DNA of 64,000 nt from Sinisalibacter lacisalsi (lineage in GTDB: Bacteria > Pseudomonadota > Alphaproteobacteria > Rhodobacterales > Rhodobacteraceae): positions 332,501-396,500 of the forward strand of contig NZ_BMGI01000001.1 in NCBI RefSeq assembly GCF_014640115.1. The letters are read 5' to 3'. Positions within the stretch are counted from its first letter, which is position 1. Each line of letters starts with the position of its first letter. The notes beneath the pieces are model-generated. The model was given only the letters and a program-made list of their open reading frames with translations. It made no database searches and was not told the origin of the DNA. Shown piece by piece: positions 1-9,509 of the stretch. A program made the position numbers and the translations under genes.

Positions 1-86
1 AGGGTCCAGACCTTGCCATCGGTGCCGGGCAGGCTGAAATCCCTGATCGGGGCGCCGAAGTCGCAAACGGGGGGGATGGCGGCCAT
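1..86 (-). CDS. Thioredoxin/AhpC-TSA-like protein, partial (N-terminus only)
   Basis: The 5' end of a gene runs off the left edge of the window. The 28 visible residues begin MAAIPPVCDFG and continue with APIRDFSLPGTDGKVW, the usual N-terminus of thioredoxin-fold (AhpC/TSA redoxin) proteins, which reduce disulfides or peroxides. A strong ribosome binding site, GAGGAGAAAC, precedes the ATG. It lies 37 bp downstream of the MBL-fold gene, so it may be the last gene of the Calvin-cycle transcript. The catalytic cysteines would lie outside the window, so the redox class cannot be decided. Confidence 0.6.
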   Translation of the reverse strand, partial: MAAIPPVCDFGAPIRDFSLPGTDGKVWT

Positions 87-123
87 GGTGTTTCTCCTCT
101 GCTTTTCCGCCGACGGCGCCGCC

Positions 124-1044
124 TCAGGCGGGCACGAACCGGAACGCCCCGCCCGCACGCTCAACGCGGCCAAGGCCGCCATCGGGCAGGTGGAAGCCGA
201 TCATCAGCATCTGGTCGCTGGCCAGCTGATCCATCAGCGCGGCGCGGGTGGCGGCGGCCATGGTGCGATCCGCATCCGCGCCAAGCGGCCAGTCGGGATG
301 GTCGAAGGAAAGATGGTGATTCAGGATCGCATCGCCCACCACCATCACGCTCTCGCCGCCGTCGCGCACCTCGAAGCTCATGTGCCCCGGTGTGTGCCCG
401 TGCGTGGCCCGCGCGGCGATGCCGGGAAGAATCTCCTCACCATCCTCGAACAGGGTGAACCGATCGGCCATCACATCGAGCCGCCGTTTCGCGCCGACCG
501 CCATGCCCTGCCGATCGGCCGAAATCGTGTCGACGGTTGTCGGATCATACCAGAAGTCGAACTCCGTGCGCCCCATCAGGTGCTCGGCGTTCGGAAAGAA
601 CGGCTCCTCGAAATCGTCCAGCACGCCCCAGAGATGGTCGGCGTGCCCGTGGGTGAACACAACGTGGGTGATCTCGCCGGGGTCGACCCCGGCCGCGGCC
701 AGCGCATCGGGCAGGTCACCCGCCGTGGCGGTGAAGCCCGAGCCTGAGCCGGCGTCGAACAGGATGGTTCGGCCCTCGTGGCGCAACAGCGTGACATTGC
801 AATCGGGGTTGAGCGCGGCGTCACGCGCCATGCCCCGAACCGCGAGCCATTGCGCCAGCGCGTCCTGGTCCATCGGGTCATACATGAAGTCAGCGGGCTG
901 GGTGATGGAGCCGTCGCGCAGCGTGGTGATCCGCATGGCGCCGAGCGATACCTCGCTCGTGGCCCAGGCGAGGCGGGGTGAAAGCGCGGCGGCGGCAAAC
1001 CCTGCCGAGGCGCTCGTGATCAGTTTCCGTCTGGTGACTCTCAT
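124..1044 (-). CDS. Tat-exported MBL-fold metallohydrolase
   Basis: A 306-residue metallo-beta-lactamase-fold hydrolase. The N-terminus has a twin-arginine signal (TRRKLITSA, residues 4-12) followed by a hydrophobic stretch and AWA near residue 28, so the enzyme is probably exported folded to the periplasm. The metal-binding motif THGHADH is at residues 131-137, and further ligands are plausible in THGHTPGH and VVGD. The start was placed at the Met giving the Tat signal, 2 bp after the rpe stop; a longer upstream frame would run through rpe. Adjacency to rpe suggests co-transcription with the Calvin-cycle genes. The substrate is unknown; lactonase, arylsulfatase-like or persulfide-related activities are all possible. 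Confidence 0.8.
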   Translation of the reverse strand: MRVTRRKLITSASAGFAAAALSPRLAWATSEVSLGAMRITTLRDGSITQPADFMYDPMDQDALAQWLAVRGMARDAALNPDCNVTLLRHEGRTILFDAGSGSGFTATAGDLPDALAAAGVDPGEITHVVFTHGHADHLWGVLDDFEEPFFPNAEHLMGRTEFDFWYDPTTVDTISADRQGMAVGAKRRLDVMADRFTLFEDGEEILPGIAARATHGHTPGHMSFEVRDGGESVMVVGDAILNHHLSFDHPDWPLGADADRTMAAATRAALMDQLASDQMLMIGFHLPDGGLGRVERAGGAFRFVPA

Positions 1045-1046
1045 GG

Positions 1047-1748
1047 TCAGGCGACGTTCTTGAGCGCGCCCTGCGCCGCGGTGCGGATGGCCCGGATATT
1101 CTCGCCATAAGCCGCCGGGTTGTCGACCGAGCCGCCCTTGAACACGGCCGAACCGGCCACGAAGCAATCGGCCCCGGCCGCGACCAGCGGGCCAACGGTG
1201 TTGGGATCAACCCCACCGTCGACCTGGATCATGATTTCACGATGGCCGATCATCTCGCGCACCTGGCGCACTTTTTCGATGCTCGAGGGGATGAATTTCT
1301 GTCCGCCAAAGCCGGGATTCACGCTCATCACCAGCACCATGTCGACGAGGTCGAGCAGTTCGGAGATGACCGAAGCGGGGGTGCCCGGGTTGAGCGAGAT
1401 ACCCGCCATCTTGCCCGTGGCCTTGATCGCCTGCAGCGTGCGGTGCGGGTGCGGCCCGGCTTCCCAGTGGGCGGTGATCATGTCGGCGCCGGCCTCGGCA
1501 TAGGCCTCGATGTAGGGATCGACCGGCGCGATCATCAGGTGCACGTCCATGAAGGTTTTCACGTGCGGGCGGAAAGCCTTAACGGCCGGCGGCCCGAAGG
1601 TGAGGTTGGGCACGAAATGCCCGTCCATCACGTCCACGTGCACCCAGTCGGCGCCCTGCGCCTCGATGGCCCGGATCTCCTGGCCGAAATTGGCGAAATC
1701 GGCCGAAAGGATCGACGGCGCGATCTTGATGGAACGGTCAAACGACAT
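1047..1748 (-). CDS. rpe: Ribulose-phosphate 3-epimerase
   Basis: A 233-residue TIM-barrel epimerase of normal length that interconverts ribulose 5-phosphate and xylulose 5-phosphate in the cytosol, feeding the Calvin cycle and pentose phosphate pathway. Visible family motifs are APSILSADF near the N-terminus, [12 protein letters not shown] (metal and catalytic Asp/His), NPGFGGQKF, and QVDGGV with the second catalytic Asp. It is the last recognisable Calvin-cycle gene of the fbp-prk-tkt-gap-fba-rpe series, separated from fba by 95 bp that hold a strong inverted repeat. In this context it would be called cbbE. Confidence 0.95.
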   Translation of the reverse strand: MSFDRSIKIAPSILSADFANFGQEIRAIEAQGADWVHVDVMDGHFVPNLTFGPPAVKAFRPHVKTFMDVHLMIAPVDPYIEAYAEAGADMITAHWEAGPHPHRTLQAIKATGKMAGISLNPGTPASVISELLDLVDMVLVMSVNPGFGGQKFIPSSIEKVRQVREMIGHREIMIQVDGGVDPNTVGPLVAAGADCFVAGSAVFKGGSVDNPAAYGENIRAIRTAAQGALKNVA

Positions 1749-1771
1749 CTCGTGTCTCCCTGTTTTTCGCT

Positions 1772-1798
1772 GTCGGGCGGGAGCATGCCCCGCCCGAC
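1772..1798. repeat. GC-rich inverted repeat between fba and rpe
   Basis: Arms GTCGGGCGGG and CCCGCCCGAC flank a 7-base centre. The hairpin lies in the 95-bp gap between the fba stop and the rpe start, in an operon where other gaps are 10-16 bp. On the minus (transcribed) strand it is not followed by a T run, so it looks more like an RNA processing, stability or attenuation element than a full terminator. Confidence 0.5.
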
Positions 1799-1843
1799 CT
1801 TTCTATCATGCGGCCTCGCGCGCGGCCACACTCCGATGACGGC

Positions 1844-2893
1844 TCAGAGCGTGCCGTCGGCGTAGCGCTTGGCCATCTCGTCGAGGTCGATCGCCTTGAT
1901 CTTCGAGCCGTTGCCGGCGGTGCCGAAACGCTCGAAACGGTCGATGCAGAGCTTTTCCATCTCCTCCATCGCCGGGATCATGAACTTGCGCGGATCGAAC
2001 TCCTTTTTCTTCTCCATCGCCACCTTGCGGAACTGGCCGGTGATGGCCATCCGGTTGTCGGTGTCGATGTTGACCTTGCGCACGCCCGACTTGATGCCGC
2101 GCTCGATTTCCTCGACCGGCACGCCGTAGGTTTGCGGCATCTCACCGCCGAACTCGTTGATCAGGTCTTGCAGATACTGCGGCACCGACGAGGAGCCGTG
2201 CATCACGAGGTGCACATGCGGGATCTTGGCGTGAATCGCCTCGATCTGGCTGATCGCCAGCGTTTCGCCGGTGGGCTTGGAGCTGAACTTGTAGGCGCCA
2301 TGGCTGGTGCCGCAGGCGATCGCCAGCGCATCCACCTTGGTGAGCTTCACGAACTCCTCGGCCTCGTCCGGATCGGTCAGAAGCTGGCTGTGGTCGAGCT
2401 TGCCCTCGGCGCCCGAGCCGTCTTCCTTGGCGGCCATGCCGGTTTCGAGGTTGCCGAGCACGCCCAGCTCACCCTCGACGGAAGCCCCCACCCAATGCGC
2501 CATCTCGGCGACGCGCCTGGTGATGTCGACGTTGTAGTCCCAATCCGCGGGCGTTTTCATGTCGGCCTTGAGCGAGCCGTCCATCATGACGCTGGTGAAG
2601 CCATGCTTGATGGCCGAGAGGCAGGTTTGTTCGTTGTTGCCGTGGTCCTGGTGCATCACGATCGGAATATCGGGATACATCTCGGCGAGCGCCTGGATCA
2701 TGTGCTTGAGCATGATGTCGCCGGCATAGGAACGCGCGCCGCGCGAGGCCTGGAGGATAACCGGGCTATCCACCTTCTTGGCCGCGTTCATGATCGCGAG
2801 GCCCTGTTCCATGTTGTTGATGTTGAATGCCGGCACGCCGTAGCCCTGTTCGGCGGCGTGGTCGAGCAGTTGACGAAGCGAGATAAGTGCCAT
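1844..2893 (-). CDS. fba: Class II fructose-bisphosphate aldolase
   Basis: A 349-residue zinc-dependent aldolase of the Calvin-cycle (CbbA) subtype. In the Calvin cycle it condenses glyceraldehyde 3-phosphate or erythrose 4-phosphate with dihydroxyacetone phosphate. The metal and catalytic motif HQDHGNN is at residues 81-87 (Asp83 likely catalytic, His84 a zinc ligand); further ligands are in VEGELG and [21 protein letters not shown] ribosome binding site precedes the ATG. It lies 13 bp after gap in the cbb operon and is followed by the hairpin gap before rpe. Cytoplasmic. Confidence 0.95.
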   Translation of the reverse strand: MALISLRQLLDHAAEQGYGVPAFNINNMEQGLAIMNAAKKVDSPVILQASRGARSYAGDIMLKHMIQALAEMYPDIPIVMHQDHGNNEQTCLSAIKHGFTSVMMDGSLKADMKTPADWDYNVDITRRVAEMAHWVGASVEGELGVLGNLETGMAAKEDGSGAEGKLDHSQLLTDPDEAEEFVKLTKVDALAIACGTSHGAYKFSSKPTGETLAISQIEAIHAKIPHVHLVMHGSSSVPQYLQDLINEFGGEMPQTYGVPVEEIERGIKSGVRKVNIDTDNRMAITGQFRKVAMEKKKEFDPRKFMIPAMEEMEKLCIDRFERFGTAGNGSKIKAIDLDEMAKRYADGTL

Positions 2894-2906
2894 CAGTTCG
2901 GTCTCC

Positions 2907-3908
2907 TCAGATCAGCTTGCCCATGGCGACGGCGGTGTCGGCCATGCGGTTGGAGAAGCCCCATTCGTTGTCATACCAGCTCAGGATGCGCACGAAGTTG
3001 CCGTCCATCACCTTGGTCTGGTCCATGTGGAAGGTCGACGAATGCGGATCGTGGTTGAAGTCGATCGAGACGTTCGGAAGATCGGTGTAGCCGAGAATGC
3101 CCTTCATCGGGCCATCGGCGGCGGCGCGGATCGCGTCGTTGATCTCTTCCACGGTGGTGGCACGGCTGGCCTCGAAGGTGAGATCGACGACCGAGACGTT
3201 CGGCGTCGGCACCCGGATCGCCACGCCGTCGAGCTTGCCGTTGAGTTCCGGCAGAACGAGGCCCACGGCCTTGGCCGCGCCGGTGCTCGTCGGGATCATG
3301 CTCATCGCCGCCGCGCGGGCGCGGTAGAGATCGGAGTGCATCGTGTCGAGCGTCGGCTGGTCGCCGGTGTAGGAGTGGATCGTGGTCATGAAACCACGGG
3401 TGATCCCCACCGTGTCTTGCAGCACCTTCGCCACCGGCGAGAGGCAGTTTGTGGTGCAGGAGGCGTTCGAAACCACCAGGTCATCCCTGGTGAGGGTGTC
3501 ATGGTTCACGCCGTAGACGATGGTTTTGTCGGCGCCGCTTGCGGGAGCCGAAACCAGAACCCGCTTGGAGCCGTTTTCCAGGTGGAAGGCAGCCTTGTCG
3601 CGCGCGGTGAAGATGCCGGTGCATTCCATCGCGATATCGACATCCTCCCACGGCAGTTCCTTGGGATCGCGGATCGCGGTCACCTTGATCGGGCCGCGGC
3701 CCACGTCGATGGTGTCGCCATCCACCGTGACCGTGCCGGGGAATCTCCCGTGCACCGAGTCATAGCGGATGAGGTGGGCGTTGGTTTCCACCGGCCCGAG
3801 ATCGTTGATCGCAACCACCTCGATGTCGGTGCGGCCGGATTCCACGATGGCGCGCAGCACGTTGCGCCCGATACGGCCGAAGCCGTTGATAGCTACTTTG
3901 ACGGTCAT
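2907..3908 (-). CDS. gap: Type I glyceraldehyde-3-phosphate dehydrogenase
   Basis: A 333-residue enzyme of normal length interconverting 1,3-bisphosphoglycerate and glyceraldehyde 3-phosphate, the reductive step of the Calvin cycle. The Rossmann motif [10 protein letters not shown] is at residues 7-16. The active site SNASCTTNC has the nucleophilic Cys151, with His178 in TTIHSY as its base. The start was set at [10 protein letters not shown] because GGGAGGAA sits just upstream; a start four codons earlier would overlap that ribosome binding site. Asp36 after the second strand fits an NAD-type pocket, although a Calvin-cycle enzyme may use NADPH; cofactor choice cannot be settled by eye. Confidence 0.95.
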   Translation of the reverse strand: MTVKVAINGFGRIGRNVLRAIVESGRTDIEVVAINDLGPVETNAHLIRYDSVHGRFPGTVTVDGDTIDVGRGPIKVTAIRDPKELPWEDVDIAMECTGIFTARDKAAFHLENGSKRVLVSAPASGADKTIVYGVNHDTLTRDDLVVSNASCTTNCLSPVAKVLQDTVGITRGFMTTIHSYTGDQPTLDTMHSDLYRARAAAMSMIPTSTGAAKAVGLVLPELNGKLDGVAIRVPTPNVSVVDLTFEASRATTVEEINDAIRAAADGPMKGILGYTDLPNVSIDFNHDPHSSTFHMDQTKVMDGNFVRILSWYDNEWGFSNRMADTAVAMGKLI

Positions 3909-3923
3909 GTTTCCTCCCAAACG

Positions 3924-5915
3924 TCAGATGAGCGACTTCGCGGCATCCGCCACGGCGTCCGCCGTGATGCCGAAGTGGTCGTAGAGTGCGCCTGCCGGGG
4001 CCGACGCGCCGAAGCTCGACATTCCGACGAAGGCGCCGTCATTGCCGATCAGCGTATCCCAACCCTGCCGCACCGCAGCCTCCACGCCGACGCGCGGCGC
4101 GGTGCCCAAAACGGCGTCGCGGTAGGCCTGGGGCTGCTTGGCGAAGGCCTCGAAGCACGGGGCCGAAACCACCGCCGCCTTGATCCCGGCGCTCGCCAGC
4201 TTGTCGGCGGCGGCCAGGGCGATCTCCACTTCCGAGCCGGTGCCGATCAGCGTCACGTCACGTGGCCCGTCGGTGTCGCGCAGCACGTAGGCGCCCTTCG
4301 CGGTCATGTTGGTGTCGGTGTGGCTGGTGCGCACCGTCGGCAGGCCCTGCCGCGAGAGCGAGAGCACGCTGGGCGTGCCGTCCATCTCCAGCGCGGCCTG
4401 CCAGGCCTCGGCGGTTTCCACCGCGTCGGCGGGGCGGAACACCATCATGTTCGGCATCGCACGCAGGCTGGCGAGCGTTTCCACCGGCTGGTGCGTTGGT
4501 CCGTCTTCGCCGAGCCCGATGCTGTCATGTGTCAGCACGTAGACGACCCGGATGCCCATCAGCGCCGCGAGCCGCATCGCGCCCCGCATGTAATCGGCAA
4601 ACACCAGGAAGGTGCCGCCATAGGGGATGAACCCGCCGTGCAGCGCGATCCCGTTCATGATCGCCGCCATGCCGTGCTCGCGCACGCCGTAGCGCACGTA
4701 ATTGCCCGAGAAATCGTCGCGCACCACGTCCTTCATGCCCTTTGTGAACGTCAGGTTCGAGCCGGTGAGGTCGGCCGAGCCGCCCACCGTGTTGGGCAGG
4801 GTGCCGTTGACGATCTCCAGCGCCATCTCGCTGGCCTTGCGGGTGGCAACTTTCGGCGCGTCGGCCGAAAGGCGCGCCTTGTAGGCGTTGATCGCGGCGT
4901 CGAGTGCGCGCTTGTCGGGGTTGGCCTGGGCGGTTTCGAAGGCATCCTGCTTCGGGTGTCCGCCAAGGCGCTTTTCCCAGTCCAGCCGGGCTTCGCGGCC
5001 CCGCGCGGCAATGGCGTGAAAGGCGTCGTAGACCTCCGCGGGCACCTCGAAGGGCGCGTGAGTCCAGCCGAGATGCTTGCGCGCGGCGGCGACCTCGTCT
5101 GCACCAAGCGGCGCGCCGTGCACATCGTGGCTGCCCTGCTTGTTGGGCGCGCCGAAGCCGATCACCGTGCGGCAGGCGATCATCGAGGGCTTGCCGGTTT
5201 CGGCCCGGGCCGCCTCGATCGCGGCGGCGATCGCCTCCTTGTCGTGCCCGTCGATTGACTGAACATGCCAGCCCGCCGCCTCGAACCGCGCCTGCTGGCG
5301 CGTCGAGGTTGAAACATCGGTCGAGCCGTCGATGGTGATCTGGTTGTCGTCCCACATCACGATGAGGCGGCCGAGCCCGTGGTGGCCGGCGAAGTCGATC
5401 GCTTCGTGGCTGATCCCCTCCATCAGGCAGCCGTCGCCCGCGATCACGTAAGTATAGTGATCGACGAGGTCGTCGCCGTAGCGGGCATTGCCCATGCGTT
5501 CGGCCAGCGCCATGCCCACGGCGGTGGTGATGCCCTGGCCGAGCGGGCCGGTCGTCACCTCGATGCCCTTGGCATGGCCGTATTCCGGGTGCCCGGCGGT
5601 GCGATAGCCCATCTGGCGGAAATTGCGGATCTGCTCCATGCCCATGTCGTCATAGCCGAGCAGATGGTTGATCGCGTAGACCAGCATCGAACCGTGGCCT
5701 GCGCTCATCACGAAGCGGTCACGGTCGGGCCACTTGTCGGCCGAAGGGTCGATCTTCATGAAACGGTTGAACAGCACCGTGGCCATGTCGGCCACGCCCA
5801 TCGGCGCACCGGGGTGGCCGGAGTTGGCCGCCTGCACCGCGTCCATCGCCAGCGCCCGGATGGCATTGGCCATCAGGTCTTCCGTCGACGTGTCGATATT
5901 CGTCTGAACGTTCAT
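3924..5915 (-). CDS. tkt: Transketolase
   Basis: A 663-residue thiamine-diphosphate enzyme of standard length that moves two-carbon ketol units between sugar phosphates, regenerating ribulose 5-phosphate precursors. Motifs in order are SGHPGAPMG near residue 33, SAGHGSML, the ThDP-binding [13 protein letters not shown], and the pyrimidine-domain [17 protein letters not shown] with the active-site Glu and His. It sits between prk and gap with gaps of 10 and 15 bp. Because of that context it is the cbbT copy; the organism may have another transketolase elsewhere. Confidence 0.95.
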   Translation of the reverse strand: MNVQTNIDTSTEDLMANAIRALAMDAVQAANSGHPGAPMGVADMATVLFNRFMKIDPSADKWPDRDRFVMSAGHGSMLVYAINHLLGYDDMGMEQIRNFRQMGYRTAGHPEYGHAKGIEVTTGPLGQGITTAVGMALAERMGNARYGDDLVDHYTYVIAGDGCLMEGISHEAIDFAGHHGLGRLIVMWDDNQITIDGSTDVSTSTRQQARFEAAGWHVQSIDGHDKEAIAAAIEAARAETGKPSMIACRTVIGFGAPNKQGSHDVHGAPLGADEVAAARKHLGWTHAPFEVPAEVYDAFHAIAARGREARLDWEKRLGGHPKQDAFETAQANPDKRALDAAINAYKARLSADAPKVATRKASEMALEIVNGTLPNTVGGSADLTGSNLTFTKGMKDVVRDDFSGNYVRYGVREHGMAAIMNGIALHGGFIPYGGTFLVFADYMRGAMRLAALMGIRVVYVLTHDSIGLGEDGPTHQPVETLASLRAMPNMMVFRPADAVETAEAWQAALEMDGTPSVLSLSRQGLPTVRTSHTDTNMTAKGAYVLRDTDGPRDVTLIGTGSEVEIALAAADKLASAGIKAAVVSAPCFEAFAKQPQAYRDAVLGTAPRVGVEAAVRQGWDTLIGNDGAFVGMSSFGASAPAGALYDHFGITADAVADAAKSLI

Positions 5916-5925
5916 GGCTTTCTCC

Positions 5926-6798
5926 TCAAGCGCGCTTCGAGACGGAAACCAGCCGCTCGATCATCGGGGTGAAGATGAGCTGCATCGCGAGATCCATCTT
6001 GCCACCGGGGATGACGATGGAATTCGCCCGGCTCATCCAGCTGCCCTGGATCATGCGGTTGAGGTAGCCGAAGTCGATCCCGCGCGGATTCTTGAAGCGG
6101 ATCACCACGAGGCTCTCGTCGGCGGTGGGAATCCAGCGCGCGATGAAGGGGTTCGAGGTATCCACCACCGGCACGCGCTGGAAGTTGATATCGGTTTCGG
6201 TGAACTGCGGCGTGATGCAGTGCACGTAATCGTGCATCCGGCGAAGGATCACGTCGGTGACGGCCTCGGTGGAATAGCCACGGTGAGTCTTGTCGCGGTG
6301 GATCTTCTGAATCCATTCGAGGTTGATCACCGGCACGACACCGATCTTGAGATCGGCCAGCGCGGCGAGGTTGACCTCGTCGTTCACCACCGCGCCGTGC
6401 AGGCCTTCGTAGAACAGCACGTCCGAGTCGTCGTCGAACGGCGACCAGTCGGTGAAGTTGCCCGGCGCGACACCGAATTTATCCGCCTCGGCATCGTCGT
6501 GAACGTAGTGCCGGGTGCGGCCCTTGCCGGTTTCGCCATATTCGCGAAACACGCGCTCGAGTTCGTCGAGGGCGTTGGCTTCGTAGGAGAAGTGGCTGAA
6601 GGTATGGTCACCTTCCGCCGTCCGCCTTTCCAGTTCCGCCTTCATTTCCATGCGGTTGTATCTGTGAAAGGCGTCGCCTTCGATCGAGACGGCCTTGATG
6701 CCCTCGCGGCGGAAGATCTGATCGAACGTGCCTTTGACGGTCGAGGTGCCGGCCCCCGAGGAGCCCGTGACCGAGATGATGGGGTGCTTCTTGCTCAT
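5926..6798 (-). CDS. prkB: Phosphoribulokinase
   Basis: A 290-residue class I (bacterial, octameric type) phosphoribulokinase making ribulose 1,5-bisphosphate from ribulose 5-phosphate and ATP. The Walker A loop [10 protein letters not shown] is at residues 11-20, followed by [12 protein letters not shown], which contains the conserved catalytic and substrate residues. This enzyme is specific to the Calvin cycle, so it is the strongest evidence that the operon serves CO2 fixation rather than general sugar metabolism. It lies 9 bp downstream of fbp. In the Calvin-cycle nomenclature it is cbbP. Confidence 0.96.
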   Translation of the reverse strand: MSKKHPIISVTGSSGAGTSTVKGTFDQIFRREGIKAVSIEGDAFHRYNRMEMKAELERRTAEGDHTFSHFSYEANALDELERVFREYGETGKGRTRHYVHDDAEADKFGVAPGNFTDWSPFDDDSDVLFYEGLHGAVVNDEVNLAALADLKIGVVPVINLEWIQKIHRDKTHRGYSTEAVTDVILRRMHDYVHCITPQFTETDINFQRVPVVDTSNPFIARWIPTADESLVVIRFKNPRGIDFGYLNRMIQGSWMSRANSIVIPGGKMDLAMQLIFTPMIERLVSVSKRA

Positions 6799-6807
6799 GA
6801 TGATTCC

Positions 6808-7818
6808 TCAAGCGCGGAACAGGCCGCGGTTTCCGAAAAGGGCCGAGACTTCGTCGGTCGGCAGGTCCTGGTAGGCGGCGACGCGCGCGACCTTGTCGGC
6901 GCTGCCGAACACGAAGGGCGTGCGCGCGTGCAGCTCCTTCGCCTGCTGCGACATGATCCGATCATGCCCGTCGGTGGCGCGCCCGCCCGCCTGTTCGATC
7001 AGGAAGGCGATCGGCGCGCATTCGTAGACCATGCGAAGGCGGCCGCGCTCATACCCCGTGCGATCGTCGCCGGGGTAGAGAAAGATCCCGCCCCGGCTCA
7101 TGATCCGGTGGGTTTCCGCCACCAGAGAGGCGACCCAGCGCATGTTGAAGTTCTGATCGCGCGGTCCGGTCTCGCCGGCCAGCATATCGTCGATGTAAGC
7201 GCGGATCGCCGGGCTCCAGTGCCGGTAGTTCGACGCGTTGATGGCGAACTCGCGGGCCTTTTCGGGCACCTTGTGCTCGGTCTCGACAAGCTTCCAGACG
7301 GTGGTGTCGGGGTCGAAGATGTAGCTCTGCACACCGTTGCCGAAGGTGACAACGATATAGGTCTGCGGCCCGTAGATGATGTAACCGCCGCAAAGCTGCT
7401 CGTCGGCCGGCCGCAGGAAGCTGCCGTCGGGGTCGCCGTCCTTTGCCTCGAAGATCGAGAAGATCGTGCCGATCGACACGTTCACGTCGATGTTCGACGA
7501 CCCGTCGAGCGGGTCGATCGCGAGGCCGAGATGCCCTTTCGGGTTCAACTCCACGACCTCGTCCTGCTCCTCCGACGCGTAGTAACGCACGGAGGTGGTC
7601 TTCAGGGCCTCTGCGAAGGCCTCGTCGGCCATCACGTCGAGGGCCTTCTGCTGGTCGCCGCCGAGGTTTTCGCCAACACCTGCGCCAAGCGAGCCGCCGA
7701 GCGGCCCCCGCTTGATCGTGCGGCACAGATCGCGGCCAACAACCCCGAGCGCCTCCATGACCGGCAGAAGGTCAGCCGGAATGTGTGACGTATCGTCAAA
7801 AACGTCCGTGGTGCTCAT
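6808..7818 (-). CDS. fbp: Class I fructose-1,6-bisphosphatase
   Basis: A 336-residue phosphatase that removes the C1 phosphate from fructose 1,6-bisphosphate (and often sedoheptulose 1,7-bisphosphate) in the Calvin cycle. Metal-binding motifs are SEEQDE and [14 protein letters not shown]; the late motif GGRATDG completes the site. The ATG preceded by GGGAGGAATC was chosen rather than a start four codons upstream that would swallow that ribosome binding site. It is the first gene of the operon and is transcribed away from cbbR, whose product probably activates it. Called cbbF in this setting. Confidence 0.95.
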   Translation of the reverse strand: MSTTDVFDDTSHIPADLLPVMEALGVVGRDLCRTIKRGPLGGSLGAGVGENLGGDQQKALDVMADEAFAEALKTTSVRYYASEEQDEVVELNPKGHLGLAIDPLDGSSNIDVNVSIGTIFSIFEAKDGDPDGSFLRPADEQLCGGYIIYGPQTYIVVTFGNGVQSYIFDPDTTVWKLVETEHKVPEKAREFAINASNYRHWSPAIRAYIDDMLAGETGPRDQNFNMRWVASLVAETHRIMSRGGIFLYPGDDRTGYERGRLRMVYECAPIAFLIEQAGGRATDGHDRIMSQQAKELHARTPFVFGSADKVARVAAYQDLPTDEVSALFGNRGLFRA

Positions 7819-7878
7819 GATTCCTCCCAAGTCCGGCCTCCAAACCGGATTGCCCTTGTCGTGCCACGGTGGAATCGT

Positions 7879-7891
7879 TTACAGAATTTAA
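7879..7891. promoter_or_regulatory. Candidate CbbR operator
   Basis: TTA-CAGAATT-TAA in the 105-bp gap between the divergent fbp and cbbR genes fits the TNA-N7-TNA pattern (a form of T-N11-A) described for CbbR. The whole stretch 7875-7922 is strikingly AT-rich in a GC-rich genome. The motif is short and would occur by chance in such sequence, so the location carries most of the weight. Confidence 0.35.
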
Positions 7892-7923
7892 TAAGAAGAA
7901 ATATCTAAAAAGAAAAATCTAAG

Positions 7924-8847
7924 ATGCATCGCCCCGACGCCATTACTCTCAAGCAATTACGGGCACTTAGCGCCGTGGCGGCACATGGTTCGATCACCAA
8001 GGCTGCTGAGGCAATTCGCCTCACGCCGCCCGCCGTCCACACCCAGCTCAAGCAGTTGTCCGAGAACATGCACGCCGAAATGCTGCGCCGGGGCTCATCG
8101 GGCAAGATGGAACTGACGCCGGAGGGCGAGGTGGTTCTGGAGTCGATTCGCCGCATCGAGGTCGAGCTCGATGCCTGCATGCGCTCGGTGTCGGAACTGC
8201 GCGACGGGCGGGCGGGCTTCGTCCAGCTCGGGGTGGTCTCGACCGGCAAGTATTTTGCCCCGGGCCTCGTGGCCATGCTCAAGCGTGTCTTTCCCGAGAT
8301 CAGGATTGATCTCGTGGTCGGCAACCGCGGGCAGACCATCGCGGCTCTCGAGGCGCGCCAGATCCAGCTTGCGATCATGGGCCGCCCACCGCGCGTTCCG
8401 ATCAACACCTCGGTGCTGATCGGCCCGCACCCGCACGTCTTGATCGCGCCGCCCGATCACCGCTTCGCAGGGATGCGCCGGATCGACCCCGATGAGCTGT
8501 TCGAAGAAACCTTCATCGGCCGCGAGGAGGGGTCCGGCACGCGTATCCTGATGACTCGGTTCCTTGACCGTATCGGCGATGGGCGCACCTACGACGCGAT
8601 CACGATGAGCTCCAACGAGACGATCAAGCAGGCCGTCATCGCCGGCCTTGGCCTTGCGCTGATCTCGCAGCACACCGTGGTCGACGAGTTACATACCGGT
8701 CGGCTGGTGAAGCTCGATCTTCCCGGCCTGCCGATCGAACGCGCCTGGTATCTGCTCAACCGTGACGATATTCCGCTTACGCCCGCCGCCGAGCGGGTGA
8801 GGGCCTATATCTCTCAGATGGAGGGCAGCTTCCTGCCCCAGCTCTAG
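7924..8847 (+). CDS. cbbR: LysR-family regulator of the Calvin-cycle operon (CbbR)
   Basis: A 307-residue LysR-type activator. Residues about 8-65 form the winged helix-turn-helix (ALSAVAAHGSITKAAEAI), followed by a two-lobed effector domain starting near residue 95 (VQLGVVSTGKYFAPG). CbbR proteins sense metabolites such as ribulose 1,5-bisphosphate or NADPH and switch on cbb operons. The gene is divergent from fbp across a short AT-rich gap, the classic arrangement for a LysR regulator and its target. Its last codons overlap by 4 bp the 3' end of the convergent cytochrome gene. Confidence 0.9.
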   Translation: MHRPDAITLKQLRALSAVAAHGSITKAAEAIRLTPPAVHTQLKQLSENMHAEMLRRGSSGKMELTPEGEVVLESIRRIEVELDACMRSVSELRDGRAGFVQLGVVSTGKYFAPGLVAMLKRVFPEIRIDLVVGNRGQTIAALEARQIQLAIMGRPPRVPINTSVLIGPHPHVLIAPPDHRFAGMRRIDPDELFEETFIGREEGSGTRILMTRFLDRIGDGRTYDAITMSSNETIKQAVIAGLGLALISQHTVVDELHTGRLVKLDLPGLPIERAWYLLNRDDIPLTPAAERVRAYISQMEGSFLPQL

Positions 8848-9491
8848 TCGTTGGAATAGTAGCGCCAAAGTGCTTGAAACTGTGTCTCGGTGAGCGGGTT
8901 TCGGAAACCGATCGTCTCGTCACCCTTCACGCCGACGTAAAGCCGCGCGGCGAAAACCTCGCCTGGCTCGGCGCGGGCCATCCCGAAAAGATCGCGGATC
9001 GGGAGCTCCATTTCGGGATCGCCATCGCCGGTATCGTCATGGCACCCGGCGCAATAGGAATCGTGGATGGCGCGGGCCTCCAGCAGCGCCGTCGCGCGCA
9101 CATGCGCCGTGCCTTGCTCGGCCAGGTCGAATGCGTGGCGTTCAATGATGGCGTCGAGGGCCACGGTCAGTGCGGCGAGGTCGTCGGGGCTGTGTTCGGT
9201 GAGACGTCTCGCGCCTTCCGGATCTCCAGCCTGGATCAACAGCCACGGCAGAAGACCGAGCGCCCCCGCAATGCGCTCTTCCAGGCCGGTGCGGTGGGCT
9301 TCGGGAAGATTATTCTCCTCCAACCGGGCCAGATCACCACGGGCAACGCGCAGTTCCGCGGCCAGCGTGCGCGACGGGCTGGCCACCAGCGCCTCCGCTT
9401 GTGCGGTTTCGACAGTCACAAAGGAACTGGCCGCAACGCCAAACCACGTTGCGGCCAGTCTCGTGAGAATGTTGCGGCGCAGTTGCGCCAT
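8844..9491 (-). CDS. Exported monohaem c-type cytochrome-like protein
   Basis: A 215-residue protein with a signal sequence (RRNILTRLAATWFGVAAS, cleavage likely after AQA near residue 32) and one haem-attachment motif CAGCH at residues 147-151. The 110-residue segment before the haem site is helical and resembles no family I can name. The C-terminal part, with DLFGMARAEPGE and LTETQFQALWRYY, resembles small cytochrome c domains. It is the last gene of the sulfur-handling operon, 18 bp after the exported rhodanese. A role as electron acceptor for periplasmic sulfur oxidation is an inference from that position. Confidence 0.75.
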   Translation of the reverse strand: MAQLRRNILTRLAATWFGVAASSFVTVETAQAEALVASPSRTLAAELRVARGDLARLEENNLPEAHRTGLEERIAGALGLLPWLLIQAGDPEGARRLTEHSPDDLAALTVALDAIIERHAFDLAEQGTAHVRATALLEARAIHDSYCAGCHDDTGDGDPEMELPIRDLFGMARAEPGEVFAARLYVGVKGDETIGFRNPLTETQFQALWRYYSND

Positions 9492-9509
9492 GTATCACCT
9501 CACTCGTGT

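Noticed and set aside
3027-5258. 743-codon plus-strand open frame
   Set aside because: It is antisense to gap and tkt, which are clear enzymes; its protein is His/Arg/Gly-rich with no family motif, typical of the complementary strand of GC-rich genes.
5914-7788. 624-codon plus-strand open frame
   Set aside because: Antisense to prk and fbp with no ribosome binding site or motif.
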